A stretch of 64,000 bases of DNA from Castellaniella sp049651205 (GTDB taxonomy: Bacteria; Pseudomonadota; Gammaproteobacteria; Burkholderiales; Burkholderiaceae_B), in assembly GCF_049651205.1 (NCBI RefSeq), contig NZ_JBASBR010000004.1, positions 310,001-374,000 of the forward strand, read 5' to 3'. The notes below the pieces were generated by a model. It saw nothing but the letters and a program-made list of their open reading frames with translations. It did no database searches and had not been told where the DNA came from. The first letter of the stretch is position 1. Each line of letters opens with the position of its first letter. The position numbers and the translations under genes are program-made. This document shows, one piece after another, positions 34,457-43,732 of this stretch.

Positions 34457-36472
34457 ATGTTCAAGCACCGAGCCCCCAAGGGCCGCCTGACCCGTGCAAC
34501 ACTGGGTACCCAACTGTTTATTGCTGCCACGCTTAGCACGATTCTTGTGATGGCGGCCCTTGCTGCCACGGTTACCTGGCAAAGCCGGCAAACAGCCATT
34601 GCCAATGTCAGCGCCGCCAACCGGATGGGCTTGCAGGATTACAACCGGATCCTGCAGCTGATCTACGACATCGCCTCGGATCGCGGGCGTTCGCTGTATC
34701 CGGTGTTGCTTCGCTACACGGGCGGCACGCCAACCCTGCAGGGCAGCAGCCGCAACGGCCAGCCTATCATGGTGGCCAACGGCAAAGAGCTTAATGGCAA
34801 CAAGGCCTTGATGAACAGTGTCACCGGCATGACAGCCGAGCTCTACGCCCGAACCCAAGATGGCTGGATGCGCATCGCCAGCGCCTACCAGGATAAACCC
34901 GGCCACGCCCTGGGGGATATGCTGAAAGCGAATGATCCCATTGCCCGTGCCCTGGACAGCGGCACAACCGCCGACCTGCCCGAGTTGGTGGACAACAAAT
35001 GGAACCTGGTGACCACTCATCCCTTGAAGGATGACAGCGGCAAGGTCTACGGCGGTATCGTCAATCGACTGGATATCAGCGCCCAACTCAACCCTGTCCT
35101 GAAAGACCTCACCGAAACCATGCTGGCAGGCTTCGGGCAGCTGTTTATTATTCGCTCAACCCCGGACAATCAAGACTGGATCCGTGTAGCCGGCATGTTC
35201 GGCAAGCCTGGTGATTTGCTCAGCGCGGGCAATTCGCCAGAGGATTTTGCCACCCTGAACAGTACGTTTCGCAACGCCGACATCGGCGCCCAGGCAGTGC
35301 ACGTCACCAACCAACCCATCTTTTTGTCCTGGAAATCCATCCCCCGCTGGGGCTGGACCATCTACGGCTTTGGGCCCGTCAGTGATTACCTGGCCCAGAG
35401 CACACGCCAGATGTGGATTCAGCTGAGCCTGATGCTGGTGGGTACGCTTCTGATCGCCCTGGCCATCTTCTGGCTGGCGCGCCGCACCTTAAAGCCCGTA
35501 GACGGGGTGGTCAGGGGCTTGCAACGCCTGGGCCAGGGAGACCTTGGCCAGGAGATCCCTGACAGCCCGGCACATAGCCACAACGAAGTGCACCTGTTGC
35601 AAAGCAGCCTGAAAGAAACCCAGCAGGCACTGCGCACCATGATCAGCCAGGTACGGTACAGCGTGGGTGAAATCCACACTGGCGCCCAGGAGATCGCCTC
35701 AGGCAATACGGACTTATCCAGTCGCACCGAACAGCAAGCGGCGTCGCTGCAGGAAACCGCAGCCAGCATGGAAGAGCTGGCTTCCACGGTGCGCCAGAAT
35801 GCCGACAACGCCAGGCAAGCCAAAGAACTGGCCTCCAGCGCATCCAACACTGCACACCAGGGCGAACAGGCGGTTGAGGGCATGGTTGGCACCATGCAAA
35901 GAATCCAGGACAGCTCTGTTCGGATCACCGACATTATTGGTGTCATCGACAGCATCGCGTTTCAAACCAACATTCTGGCGCTCAATGCAGCGGTCGAGGC
36001 GGCCCGGGCAGGAGAACAGGGCAAAGGCTTTGCTGTGGTGGCCTCCGAGGTACGTGCCCTGGCACAGCGCTCGGCCGATGCGGCCCGCGAGATCAAGGGC
36101 CTGATCACGCACTCGTCAGAGCAGATCCAGGCAGGCACCCATCAGGCGGATACTGCGGGCACCATCATGCAAGAGGTGCTGAGTGCGGTCGATCGGGTCA
36201 GTCAGATCATGGCGGATATCGCCTCTGCATCCAACGAACAATCCACCGGGATTGATCAGGTCAACCTGGCCGTCACCCAGATGGATCAAGTCACCCAGCA
36301 AAATGCCGCGCTGGTGCAAGAAGCCGCCGCGGCAGCAGATTCATTGCGCGACCAGGCTCGGCAATTGGCCCAAAGCGTCGCTGTATTCCAGACGGGAGAA
36401 CCCCACGCCGAGGAAACCTCGGTCGCGCAACCCGCTCTTTGGGCCCCTGCACAGCGGTTGCTACAAGCCTGA
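34457..36472 (+). CDS. Methyl-accepting chemotaxis protein with periplasmic Cache domain
   Basis: A 671-residue inner-membrane chemoreceptor. Helix 1 (LFIAATLSTILVMAALAATV) is followed by a periplasmic ligand domain of about 290 residues with Cache-type features (QDWIRVAGMF... SIPRWGWTIYGF). A second membrane helix (LMLVGTLLIALAIFWLA), a HAMP linker and the cytoplasmic signalling hairpin with IIGVIDSIAFQTNILALNAA and EGKGFAVV-like sequence (EQGKGFAVVASEVRALAQRS) come next. No C-terminal NWETF-type CheR-docking pentapeptide is present. It is monocistronic: a strong terminator follows. No sigma-28 promoter is apparent; the upstream gap carries the TATTTGC repeats. Ligand unknown. Confidence 0.94.
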   Translation: MFKHRAPKGRLTRATLGTQLFIAATLSTILVMAALAATVTWQSRQTAIANVSAANRMGLQDYNRILQLIYDIASDRGRSLYPVLLRYTGGTPTLQGSSRNGQPIMVANGKELNGNKALMNSVTGMTAELYARTQDGWMRIASAYQDKPGHALGDMLKANDPIARALDSGTTADLPELVDNKWNLVTTHPLKDDSGKVYGGIVNRLDISAQLNPVLKDLTETMLAGFGQLFIIRSTPDNQDWIRVAGMFGKPGDLLSAGNSPEDFATLNSTFRNADIGAQAVHVTNQPIFLSWKSIPRWGWTIYGFGPVSDYLAQSTRQMWIQLSLMLVGTLLIALAIFWLARRTLKPVDGVVRGLQRLGQGDLGQEIPDSPAHSHNEVHLLQSSLKETQQALRTMISQVRYSVGEIHTGAQEIASGNTDLSSRTEQQAASLQETAASMEELASTVRQNADNARQAKELASSASNTAHQGEQAVEGMVGTMQRIQDSSVRITDIIGVIDSIAFQTNILALNAAVEAARAGEQGKGFAVVASEVRALAQRSADAAREIKGLITHSSEQIQAGTHQADTAGTIMQEVLSAVDRVSQIMADIASASNEQSTGIDQVNLAVTQMDQVTQQNAALVQEAAAAADSLRDQARQLAQSVAVFQTGEPHAEETSVAQPALWAPAQRLLQA

Positions 36473-36495
36473 TACCCCCGCTACATAAAATGCAT

Positions 36496-36560
36496 GCTGT
36501 TATCCGCTGCCGACATCACCCTAGTATCGGGTAACGGCAGCAGGATACAGCTGTTTTTTT
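36496..36560 (+). terminator. Rho-independent terminator of the chemoreceptor gene
   Basis: A long hairpin with stem segments GCTG/CAGC, TATCC/GGATA and GCTGCCG/CGGCAGC, single-base bulges between them, and a 22-nt loop. It is followed by CTGTTTTTTT (36551-36560). It lies 24 bp after the chemoreceptor stop. Confidence 0.88.
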
Positions 36561-36582
36561 GAACTCCCGATACCTCCGTAAG

Positions 36583-36601
36583 GATAATGGTTCTTATTTG
36601 C
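36583..36601 (+). promoter_or_regulatory. Fur box upstream of the ferric-iron ABC transporter
   Basis: GATAATGGTTCTTATTTGC agrees with the Fur consensus GATAATGATAATCATTATC at 13 of 19 positions, including the complete left GATAATG. It lies 39 bp before the substrate-binding-protein ATG, within a typical promoter position. It implies iron-repressed expression of the three-gene operon. Confidence 0.78.
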
Positions 36602-36639
36602 CTTACAATTATCTTGAATTCATTTTCGAGAGCTTGAGC

Positions 36640-37671
36640 ATGAAAACCTCCTCACGTCGTCAATTTTTGCGTGGCAGCACTGTGCTGGGCGCCAGCGCTT
36701 TACTGGGTATCCCGGTCTTGCACAGTGCCCGTGCCGCCGATGCCCAGACGTTGGTGCTGTATAACGGCCAGCACTCCAAAACCACCAATGCCCTGGTGGC
36801 AGCCTTTACCAAGGCCACGGGCATCCAGGTGGAGATCCGCAAAGGCAGCAGTACACAGCTGGCCAACCAGATTATCGAGGAAGGTGAACACTCTCCGGCT
36901 GACGTTTTTTACGCGGAAGAAAGCCCCCCGGTGGCTGCTCTCGCCGAAAAAAGCCTGTTGGCCACCTTGCCCAAGAGTACGCTTGACCAGGTACTGCCCG
37001 CCTACATCGCCCGGGATAGCACCTGGACAGGCGTCAGCGCCCGCAACCGCGTCATCGTATTTAACAAGGACATGGTCAAGACATCCGAGCTGCCGGCTTC
37101 CGTCATGGACATGGCCACAGCCGCCTGGAAAGATCGTGTCGGATTTGTGCCCACCAGCGGCTCATTTCAAGAGCAGATCATCGCCATCAAGCTGCTTAAG
37201 GGCCGCGATGCCGCTCTCACTTGGCTCAAGGGTCTCAAAGAATTTGGCCGCATCTACAACGGCAACATGGCTGCCATGCGTGCCGTTGAGCGCGGCGAAG
37301 TCGCCACAGCGCTGGTCAACAATTACTACTGGTTTATCGTAGCCAATGAAGTTGGTGCCAGCAACATGAAAGCCGGCTTGCATTATGCAGCGCCCAAAGA
37401 CCCCGGTGGGTTGATCACCGTCTCTGCTGCTGGCGTGCTTAAAACCGCTCGCAATGCCGAGGCGGCACAAAAGTTCGTGGCATTCATGGTAAGCCAGGCG
37501 GGACAAGAGGCTATCGTGGATACCGTTGCCGAATACCCGCTGCGGCCCGGCGTCAAATCACCATTCGACCTCAAGCCCTTCGATCAACTCATGCCTCCTG
37601 ACGTCAGCCCTGCCGACCTCGGGGACGCCGCTGACGCACTGGCGCTGCGCCGGGAGGCCGGCTTGGCGTGA
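36640..37671 (+). CDS. Ferric-iron ABC transporter, periplasmic binding protein (FbpA/FutA type)
   Basis: A 343-residue periplasmic iron-binding protein. The N-terminus has a twin-arginine signal (SRRQFLRGS) with cleavage near ARAADA. The mature protein begins QTLVLYNGQHSKTTNALVAA, as in FbpA/FutA. The tyrosine pair typical of Fe(III) binding is in NNYYWF. The ATG at 36640 is directly followed by the Tat leader; a weak GAGAG serves as ribosome site. It is the first gene of a three-gene operon and overlaps the permease start by GTGA. A Fur box precedes it. Confidence 0.92.
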   Translation: MKTSSRRQFLRGSTVLGASALLGIPVLHSARAADAQTLVLYNGQHSKTTNALVAAFTKATGIQVEIRKGSSTQLANQIIEEGEHSPADVFYAEESPPVAALAEKSLLATLPKSTLDQVLPAYIARDSTWTGVSARNRVIVFNKDMVKTSELPASVMDMATAAWKDRVGFVPTSGSFQEQIIAIKLLKGRDAALTWLKGLKEFGRIYNGNMAAMRAVERGEVATALVNNYYWFIVANEVGASNMKAGLHYAAPKDPGGLITVSAAGVLKTARNAEAAQKFVAFMVSQAGQEAIVDTVAEYPLRPGVKSPFDLKPFDQLMPPDVSPADLGDAADALALRREAGLA

Positions 37672-39218
37672 GGCGAACTGGTTTTTTGGCGGGCCGACGG
37701 CCCGCCATGCCGCCCGCCTGGATGACCTTTGCCGCACTGTTGCCAGTGGGCCTGGTCATCCTGCCCTTGATCTATATTGCTCTGCGTACTGCTCAAACCG
37801 GCCTGGCCGGTGCAGCCGCAGAGCTTTTTCGTGCCCGCAACCTTGAGCTGCTGACCAACACTGTTACCCTGGCTGTGGGTGTCATGCTGCTGGCCTCAGT
37901 GATCGGCCTGTCCGTGGCATGGTGTGTCGAACGCACCGATTTGCCGGGACGCCGTTTCTGGCGCGTTGCCGCCGGCCTGCCGCTGGCCGTCCCCGCCTTT
38001 GTCTCCAGCTATGCATGGGCCTCGATCAACGTGATGTTTCAGAATCTCGGGGGCGCCATCCTCATTTTGGCCTTATCCACCTACCCCTTGGTATATCTGC
38101 CAGTGGCCGCTGCGCTACGCAGCACCGACCCAGGCCTCGAGGATGTCTGTCGATCCTTGGGCCACGGCCCCTGGCACGCTTTTACACACGCCCTGCTACC
38201 GCAACTGCTGCCCGCACTGGGCGGTGGCGCGTTGCTGGTACTGACTCATATGTTTGCCGAGTTTGGCGCGCTGGCCCTGTTACGGGTGCAAACCTTTACC
38301 ACAGCCATCTTTGAATCCTACGAACTGCAGTTTGACAGCGCCTCGGCCGCCATGCAGTCGATCGTCCTGATGTTGCTGTGCATCCCTGCCGCCTGGGCCG
38401 AAATGCGCCTGCGGGCAGGCCGGCGCATTGCACGCGTAGGGCGCGGCGCCACACGCCAGTCACAAGCCATTGTGCTGGGCCGCAAAACCTGGCCGGTTTT
38501 GGGCGCCTTCGGATTTTTAGGCCTTGTGTCCCTGGGTGTGCCTCTATCCATTCTGGCGTACTGGCTGGTAAAGGGCAGCTCGGCCGGCCGGGGCTATGCG
38601 CATATTCTCCCAGCCATCGAGGGCACGCTAACTCTGGCCGGCTCAGGTGCATTGCTGACCAGCCTGCTGGCGATTCCCCTGGTATTGGTGGCAAGCCGAC
38701 ATCGCGGCCATCTGGCCCAGATTGCCGAACGCCTGCCATACATTGTGCACGGCCTCCCGGGCGTCGTGGTAGCCCTGGCGCTGGTGTTTCTCTCGATCCG
38801 ACTGGTGCCGTCGCTGTACCAGGGCATGACAGTACTGCTGATTGCCTACGCCATCCTGTTTTTACCACTGGCACAATCATCGCTGCGCGCCTCCATCGAA
38901 CTGGTGCCTCCGCAGATCGAATCCATCGCACGCAGCCTGGGACGACGCCCTTTTCATGTATTCCTGACGGTGATCCTGCCCAATATTGCGCCGGGCATAG
39001 GCGCTGCGCTGGCCCTGATGATGCTGGAGATTGTGCGCGAACTCACCGCCACTCTGATGCTGGCCCCCACAGGCACCGTTACACTGGCCACTGAGGTCTG
39101 GACATACACCGCCGACGCCGAATATGCAGCTGCAGCCCCATTTGCAGCTCTGCTGGTGCTGGTGTCAATCTTGCCCGTCTGGGTCTTTACCCGCCGCATG
39201 CTGCACCATGGACATTAA
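37668..39218 (+). CDS. Ferric-iron ABC transporter, fused permease (FbpB type)
   Basis: A 516-residue inner-membrane permease with two copies of the BPD-type transmembrane domain in one chain, as in FbpB/SfuB. The EAA loops read LEDVCRSLGHGPWHAF (first half) and IESIARSLGRRPFHVF (second half), each contacting one ATPase subunit. The start is GTG 37668, overlapping the fbpA-type stop (GTGA), with GGGAGG about 10 nt upstream. The end overlaps the ATPase gene by 11 nt. Confidence 0.94.
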   Translation: MRRTGFLAGRRPAMPPAWMTFAALLPVGLVILPLIYIALRTAQTGLAGAAAELFRARNLELLTNTVTLAVGVMLLASVIGLSVAWCVERTDLPGRRFWRVAAGLPLAVPAFVSSYAWASINVMFQNLGGAILILALSTYPLVYLPVAAALRSTDPGLEDVCRSLGHGPWHAFTHALLPQLLPALGGGALLVLTHMFAEFGALALLRVQTFTTAIFESYELQFDSASAAMQSIVLMLLCIPAAWAEMRLRAGRRIARVGRGATRQSQAIVLGRKTWPVLGAFGFLGLVSLGVPLSILAYWLVKGSSAGRGYAHILPAIEGTLTLAGSGALLTSLLAIPLVLVASRHRGHLAQIAERLPYIVHGLPGVVVALALVFLSIRLVPSLYQGMTVLLIAYAILFLPLAQSSLRASIELVPPQIESIARSLGRRPFHVFLTVILPNIAPGIGAALALMMLEIVRELTATLMLAPTGTVTLATEVWTYTADAEYAAAAPFAALLVLVSILPVWVFTRRMLHHGH

Positions 39219-40254
39219 AACTGCACACCCCATGATCCTCTCGGGGATCCACAAATACTTTGGCCGCACCGAAGTGCTGGCTGGTATCGACCTGAGCATC
39301 CCTGCCGGATCCGTGCTGGCGTTGCTGGGGCCCTCGGGCTGCGGCAAAACCACATTGCTGCGCCTGATTGCGGGCTTTGATCCCCTGGACGAGGGCCAGA
39401 TCGCCTTTGGCGGGCGCACCATGGCCACCGCCAGAACCTGCGTGCCCCCCGAACAACGCGCCATCGGTTATGTGCCCCAGGAAGGCACCCTGTTTCCGCA
39501 CCTGACCGTCGAAGGCAATATCCGCTTTGGCCTAACGCGCCGCTCGGGACGGCACGAGCGCGTCAAAGAAGTACTGGCACTTACCGGCCTGTCTGGTCTG
39601 GGCCAGCGCTTTCCGCACGAGCTCTCGGGCGGCCAACAGCAGCGTGTCGCCCTGGCACGCGCCCTGGCCCCAGGCCCCTCTCTGGTACTGCTGGACGAAC
39701 CTTTTAATGCTCTGGATCTGGATCTGCGGCGCAGCATGTGCGAAGAGGTCATTCGGGTACTGCGACAAACGGGCACCATGACCGTACTGGTAACACACGA
39801 CCCCGGAGAAGCCTTTGCAGTGTCCGACCAATTGGCAGTGATGCAATCGGGCCGCATCATGCAATGCGCCCGGCCCGAGGATGTGTACTGGCAGCCCGCC
39901 AGCGCAGCGGTGGCCCGCCTGACGGGTGCCGCCCTGTTTGTGTCAGGCCAATGCCGCAGCGACGGCACCGCATACTGCGCGCTGGGCGACGTCCACCTGC
40001 ATGCCGGCAGCCCCTGTCAGGCGGGCGCCGCCCAGATTGTGGTGCGCCCCGAGCAGGTGCAGTGGACGGAATCCGGATCAGGCGTCGCCGCGCGCGTCAG
40101 CTATCGCTCGTTTCGCGGCGATCACACCCTGATCGGCGTGGATCTCAAAGACCTTTGCCTGGATCTGCGCATGCCCTCTTTAACAGCGCCAGCATTGGGC
40201 GCGCAGGGCTGCCTTCGGGTATTGGGCAAGTGCATGGCCTACGCCGACGCCTGA
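39208..40254 (+). CDS. Ferric-iron ABC transporter, ATP-binding protein (FbpC type)
   Basis: A 348-residue ABC ATPase. Walker A GPSGCGKTT, Q-loop in YVPQEGTLFPH, signature LSGGQQQRVALARAL, Walker B LVLLDEP and the H-loop in VTHDPGEA are all present. A C-terminal TOBE-type regulatory domain follows from about residue 240. The start at ATG 39208 overlaps the permease; an alternative ATG at 39232 would also leave the whole domain intact. It completes the iron transporter. Confidence 0.94.
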   Translation: MDIKTAHPMILSGIHKYFGRTEVLAGIDLSIPAGSVLALLGPSGCGKTTLLRLIAGFDPLDEGQIAFGGRTMATARTCVPPEQRAIGYVPQEGTLFPHLTVEGNIRFGLTRRSGRHERVKEVLALTGLSGLGQRFPHELSGGQQQRVALARALAPGPSLVLLDEPFNALDLDLRRSMCEEVIRVLRQTGTMTVLVTHDPGEAFAVSDQLAVMQSGRIMQCARPEDVYWQPASAAVARLTGAALFVSGQCRSDGTAYCALGDVHLHAGSPCQAGAAQIVVRPEQVQWTESGSGVAARVSYRSFRGDHTLIGVDLKDLCLDLRMPSLTAPALGAQGCLRVLGKCMAYADA

Positions 40255-40318
40255 GACCCGAAACGGGCAACTTACCCCAAACAGGTGCAGCGACCGAGGC
40301 TACGCCCACACCGGCCGC

Positions 40319-40951
40319 TTATGCCTCTATCGGGCACCCACTATGAAACCGGAACTCAGGATCGGGCGACAACACTAGGTGTTGCTCAAGTGTCCGGATT
40401 TTTTCAATCGAACGCGCAACATCCGCTGCCTCGCCAAAGCGTTGGGCGAAATCCAGATAGCGTAGATAATGCCGAGCCTCGGATTGCAACAAGCCCGCGT
40501 AAAACGTGGCCAGCCCATCCTCAAGGTGAGGCACCAGTGCGGCAAAGCGCTCGCAGGAGCGGGCCTCGATAAAGGCGCCCACAATCAAGGTGTCGACCAG
40601 CTTGGCGGGATCATGTGTGCGCACTGCAGCGCGCAGGCCCGCCGCATACCGGCTGGGCGTCAGGGGCCGCAAGGCCACCCCACGCTGCTTGATGATCCGC
40701 AGCACTTGCTCGTAGTGCACCAGCTCTTCGCGCGCCAGCTTGGATAAAGCCGTGGCAAGGGCTGGGTCGTCGCCATAGCGGGCGATCACACTCATGGCCG
40801 CCGCGGCCGCTTTTAGCTCGCAATTGCGATGATCCAGCAACAGCACATCCAACTGCGTCAGGGCGGTCCGCACCCAGGCATCAGGTGTGGAACAGCCCAG
40901 GAAGGCCAGAAGGTCGGCAGGGATCAGCGAGGCAGCGAATGGGTCAGACAT
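40319..40951 (-). CDS. miaE: tRNA 2-methylthio-N6-isopentenyladenosine hydroxylase MiaE
   Basis: Non-haem diiron monooxygenase that hydroxylates ms2i6A37 of tRNA; ferritin-like four-helix bundle. In the 210-residue product the iron-ligand regions are visible as HRNCELKAAAAAMSVI, REELVHYEQV, GAFIEARSCERF and SEARHYLRY. Length is normal. Its ATG is embedded in the last codons of ychF (8-nt overlap), so it is translated by coupling with that gene; no separate promoter is needed. It converges with the iron transporter. Confidence 0.93.
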   Translation of the reverse strand: MSDPFAASLIPADLLAFLGCSTPDAWVRTALTQLDVLLLDHRNCELKAAAAAMSVIARYGDDPALATALSKLAREELVHYEQVLRIIKQRGVALRPLTPSRYAAGLRAAVRTHDPAKLVDTLIVGAFIEARSCERFAALVPHLEDGLATFYAGLLQSEARHYLRYLDFAQRFGEAADVARSIEKIRTLEQHLVLSPDPEFRFHSGCPIEA

Positions 40952-42035
40952 TAAACAAAAAATTCATCACGTCGCCATCCTTGACCACGTAATCCTTGCC
41001 CTCGGCGCGCATTTTCCCGGCCTCTTTGGCGCCGTGCTCGCCCTGGCAGGCGATGAAGTCTTCAAAACTGATGGTTTGCGCACGGATAAAGCCACGCTCG
41101 AAATCCGTGTGAATCACCCCCGCAGCCTGAGGCGCCGTGGCGCCCACCGGGATGGTCCAGGCGCGCACCTCTTTGACGCCGGCGGTGAAATACGTTTGCA
41201 GCCCAAGCAGCTGGTAACCAGCACGGACCACGCGATCGAGCCCGGGCTCTGTCATGCCCATGTCTTCCAGGAACACGCTCTTGTCGTCCTCGTCCAGATC
41301 GGCGATCTCGGCTTCGATGGCAGCACACACGGCCACCACCGGCGCGTTCTCGGCTGCAGCGTAATCCTGCACAGCATTGAGATGAGGATTGTTCTTGAAG
41401 CCATCGTCGCGCACGTTGGCAACATACATGGCACGCTTGGCAGTAATAAAGCAGTATCCCCGGATTGCGGCCTGCTCGTCTTCGTCCAGGCCCAGGCTGC
41501 GCACCGACTTGCCGGCATCCAGTGCGGCCACGATGCGCTCAAGCAGGGCCACCAGGCGGATGGCTTCTTTATCCCCGGAGTTGGCCAGTTTGCGATTCTT
41601 TTGCAGGATCTTGTCGGCGGTGGCAAGATCAGCCAGGGCGAGTTCGGTGTTGATGACTTCGATGTCGGACACCGGATTGACCCGGCCCGCCACGTGGATC
41701 ACGTTCTCGTCCTCGAAGCAGCGCACCACGTGCACAATGGCATCGGTTTCGCGGATATTGGCCAGAAACTGGTTGCCCAGGCCCTCGCCTTTGGACGCCC
41801 CGGCCACCAAGCCGGCGATGTCTACGAACTCGACCACAGCAGGCAGGATGCGCTCGGGACTAACGATAGCGGCCAGCTGTGCCAGCCGGTGATCCGGCAC
41901 CTCGACCACCCCCACATTGGGTTCGATGGTGCAAAAGGGGTAGTTCTCTGCGGCAATGCCGGCTTTTGTCAGGGCGTTGAACAGAGTGGATTTGCCGACG
42001 TTGGGCAGGCCAACGATGCCGCATTGCAGTGCCAT
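40944..42035 (-). CDS. ychF: Redox-regulated ribosome-associated ATPase YchF
   Basis: Obg-family P-loop NTPase that prefers ATP over GTP, binds the ribosome and affects the oxidative-stress response. The 363-residue product begins MALQCGIVGLPNVGKSTLFN (G1), has the G3 region DIAGLV, a coiled-coil insertion and the C-terminal TGS domain (FTAGVKEVRAWTIPVG, HTDFERGFIRA). The ATG at 42035 has AGGA 6 nt upstream. It is followed by overlapping miaE. Confidence 0.97.
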   Translation of the reverse strand: MALQCGIVGLPNVGKSTLFNALTKAGIAAENYPFCTIEPNVGVVEVPDHRLAQLAAIVSPERILPAVVEFVDIAGLVAGASKGEGLGNQFLANIRETDAIVHVVRCFEDENVIHVAGRVNPVSDIEVINTELALADLATADKILQKNRKLANSGDKEAIRLVALLERIVAALDAGKSVRSLGLDEDEQAAIRGYCFITAKRAMYVANVRDDGFKNNPHLNAVQDYAAAENAPVVAVCAAIEAEIADLDEDDKSVFLEDMGMTEPGLDRVVRAGYQLLGLQTYFTAGVKEVRAWTIPVGATAPQAAGVIHTDFERGFIRAQTISFEDFIACQGEHGAKEAGKMRAEGKDYVVKDGDVMNFLFNV

Positions 42036-42117
42036 GGGGATCCTGAAGAAAAATGAAGGAAAATCAGGCCGCTATTGTAGCCCGGCTGCCAAAATCGGGC
42101 CGAGGCGTGCCGACGGC

Positions 42118-42906
42118 CTAGTAAGTAGCCAGCTGGGGCGCAAAGTGCAGCAAAATCCCGATGAGCAGCAAGGGCCCGCCATTGAAAATGGCGTGCAGCA
42201 GCATCGAAGTACCCACCCCACGCCTGACGCGTATCCAGCCCAGCACCAGGCCGGTAACCCACTGTGGCAACACCAACAGGGGCAGCAAAACCAGATTCAT
42301 GGCGGTCATGCGGAAGTTGTACAGATGCACGGCGGCAAACGCCAGGGCCACCAGATGGAACAGGCCCGGATAATATCGGCCAAACGCCCGCCTGGCACGC
42401 CAGGACGCAGCCCAGCCCTTGCGCCAGCGATGCTGTTGTGGATACCACTGCGGCGCCAGGGCCAGCAGGCACGCCAGGCCAGCCAGCAGGATGGACGTAG
42501 GCCCCGGGCCCTGCACCAAAATAGCCACCATCAGTGGCACAAACCACCAGATCATGGCAGGCCGGCGCAGCACGTACCTGAAGGTGAGTTCTTCGATGAT
42601 GGGCGCCCAGATGAAGGCAGTAAGCCAGGGCAAGTTGTGGAGATCAAGACGATGTTGCGCACCGCTGGCCTGTGCGGCAGACAGCGCCAGGGGCGCAAAC
42701 ACCACAAGATTGACTGTCCAGAGCAACACCGCCCAGTGCAGCAGGCGCCACCACGGCGCATTGATACGAAAATCGGCCCACACCCCATTGCCGGCATGAT
42801 GCCCCGGCAGCCGCGGGCCTGGCCGTGGCCGCACCAGAAACCGTAAGAAATCGACAATTTCTTCGCCCATCGTAGGCAAATTTTCTGGCCGCCTGAACCC
42901 TCGCAT
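42118..42906 (-). CDS. CPBP (CAAX/Abi) family intramembrane metalloprotease
   Basis: A 262-residue polytopic membrane protein. It carries the three family motifs: EExxxR in IIEELTFRYVL, FxxxH in AFAAVHLYNF and HxxxN in LLHAIFNGG, so the presumed metal-dependent active site is complete. Members process prenylated or membrane substrates or confer bacteriocin immunity; no specific role can be assigned here. The start may be ATG 42906 or 42870; 42906 has a GGTAGGCGGGG stretch directly upstream. It stands alone between pth and ychF. Confidence 0.85.
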   Translation of the reverse strand: MRGFRRPENLPTMGEEIVDFLRFLVRPRPGPRLPGHHAGNGVWADFRINAPWWRLLHWAVLLWTVNLVVFAPLALSAAQASGAQHRLDLHNLPWLTAFIWAPIIEELTFRYVLRRPAMIWWFVPLMVAILVQGPGPTSILLAGLACLLALAPQWYPQQHRWRKGWAASWRARRAFGRYYPGLFHLVALAFAAVHLYNFRMTAMNLVLLPLLVLPQWVTGLVLGWIRVRRGVGTSMLLHAIFNGGPLLLIGILLHFAPQLATY

Positions 42907-42988
42907 CCCCGCCTACCTTGTGGCTACCCGATGAAATGCATCATGCCAGCCCGGCAAAAAATCCGCCACGCGCATTTTCCCTCCCTTG

Positions 42989-43588
42989 TCACCCGCCATG
43001 ATTGCCCTGGTGCAGGTGCTCGGTGACACGATCAAACTGCCCGTCCAGCAAACCGGGCAACTCGACACGGCAGCGGCGAATGACTTCGTTGATCCCGGGC
43101 ATGTCATCCTGGCGCGGGGGGTGCAGCACAAAATTGATAACCGATTGCGCCAGGCCCAGGCTGCGCGGATGGCCAATACCGATGCGCAGCCGCCAGAACT
43201 TGGGGGTACCCAGCACCGACTGGATATCGCGCAAACCATTGTGGCCCGCATGACCCCCGCCACATTTAAGCTTGACGGCACCTGGCAGGAGATCCATTTC
43301 GTCATGCAATACCAGGATTTCTTCGGGCTGCAATTTGTAGAAGCGCGCCAATGCGCCCACCGCCTGCCCTGATTTGTTCATGAAGGTGGTGGGTTTGGCG
43401 AGGATCACGGCCTGGCCCGCATGACGAGCCCGCGCCACCCAGGCAAAAAACGATTTATCCAGCGCAAAGCTGGCGTGCAGGTCGTCGGCGAAGTGATCGG
43501 CCAGCCAAAAGCCGGCATTGTGGCGCGTGGTTTCGTATTCGGGACCGGGGTTGCCCAGACCCACGATGAGACGGATGGGCGCAGTCAT
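42989..43588 (-). CDS. pth: Peptidyl-tRNA hydrolase
   Basis: Releases tRNA from peptidyl-tRNA that has dropped off ribosomes; essential and cytosolic. The 199-residue product has GLGNPGPEYETTRHNAGFWL with the catalytic histidine, FMNKSG with the catalytic-site asparagine, and LVLHDEMDL with the aspartate. Length is typical. It follows rplY across a terminator-like hairpin, the conserved rplY-pth neighbourhood. Confidence 0.97.
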   Translation of the reverse strand: MTAPIRLIVGLGNPGPEYETTRHNAGFWLADHFADDLHASFALDKSFFAWVARARHAGQAVILAKPTTFMNKSGQAVGALARFYKLQPEEILVLHDEMDLLPGAVKLKCGGGHAGHNGLRDIQSVLGTPKFWRLRIGIGHPRSLGLAQSVINFVLHPPRQDDMPGINEVIRRCRVELPGLLDGQFDRVTEHLHQGNHGG

Positions 43589-43633
43589 GGTGTGGCCAAA
43601 AAAGAGTATGGAGCCAAAAAGGCCTCATGATAC

Positions 43634-43667
43634 GACAAACCCCCGACTGTCTGACGACAGGCGGGGG
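43634..43667 (-). terminator. Intrinsic terminator-like hairpin after rplY
   Basis: Stem CCCCCG/CGGGGG plus CTGTC/GACAG with one mismatch and a TGAC loop (43640-43667). On the minus strand it is followed by TTTGTCG. The U-run is short, so termination may be partial, leaving some read-through into pth. Confidence 0.65.
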
Positions 43668-43732
43668 CTGATGATCATGGTGCGATGACACCCACGGGGC
43701 CGGCAAGCCGGCCTTGCGTGGGTACAGCCAGA

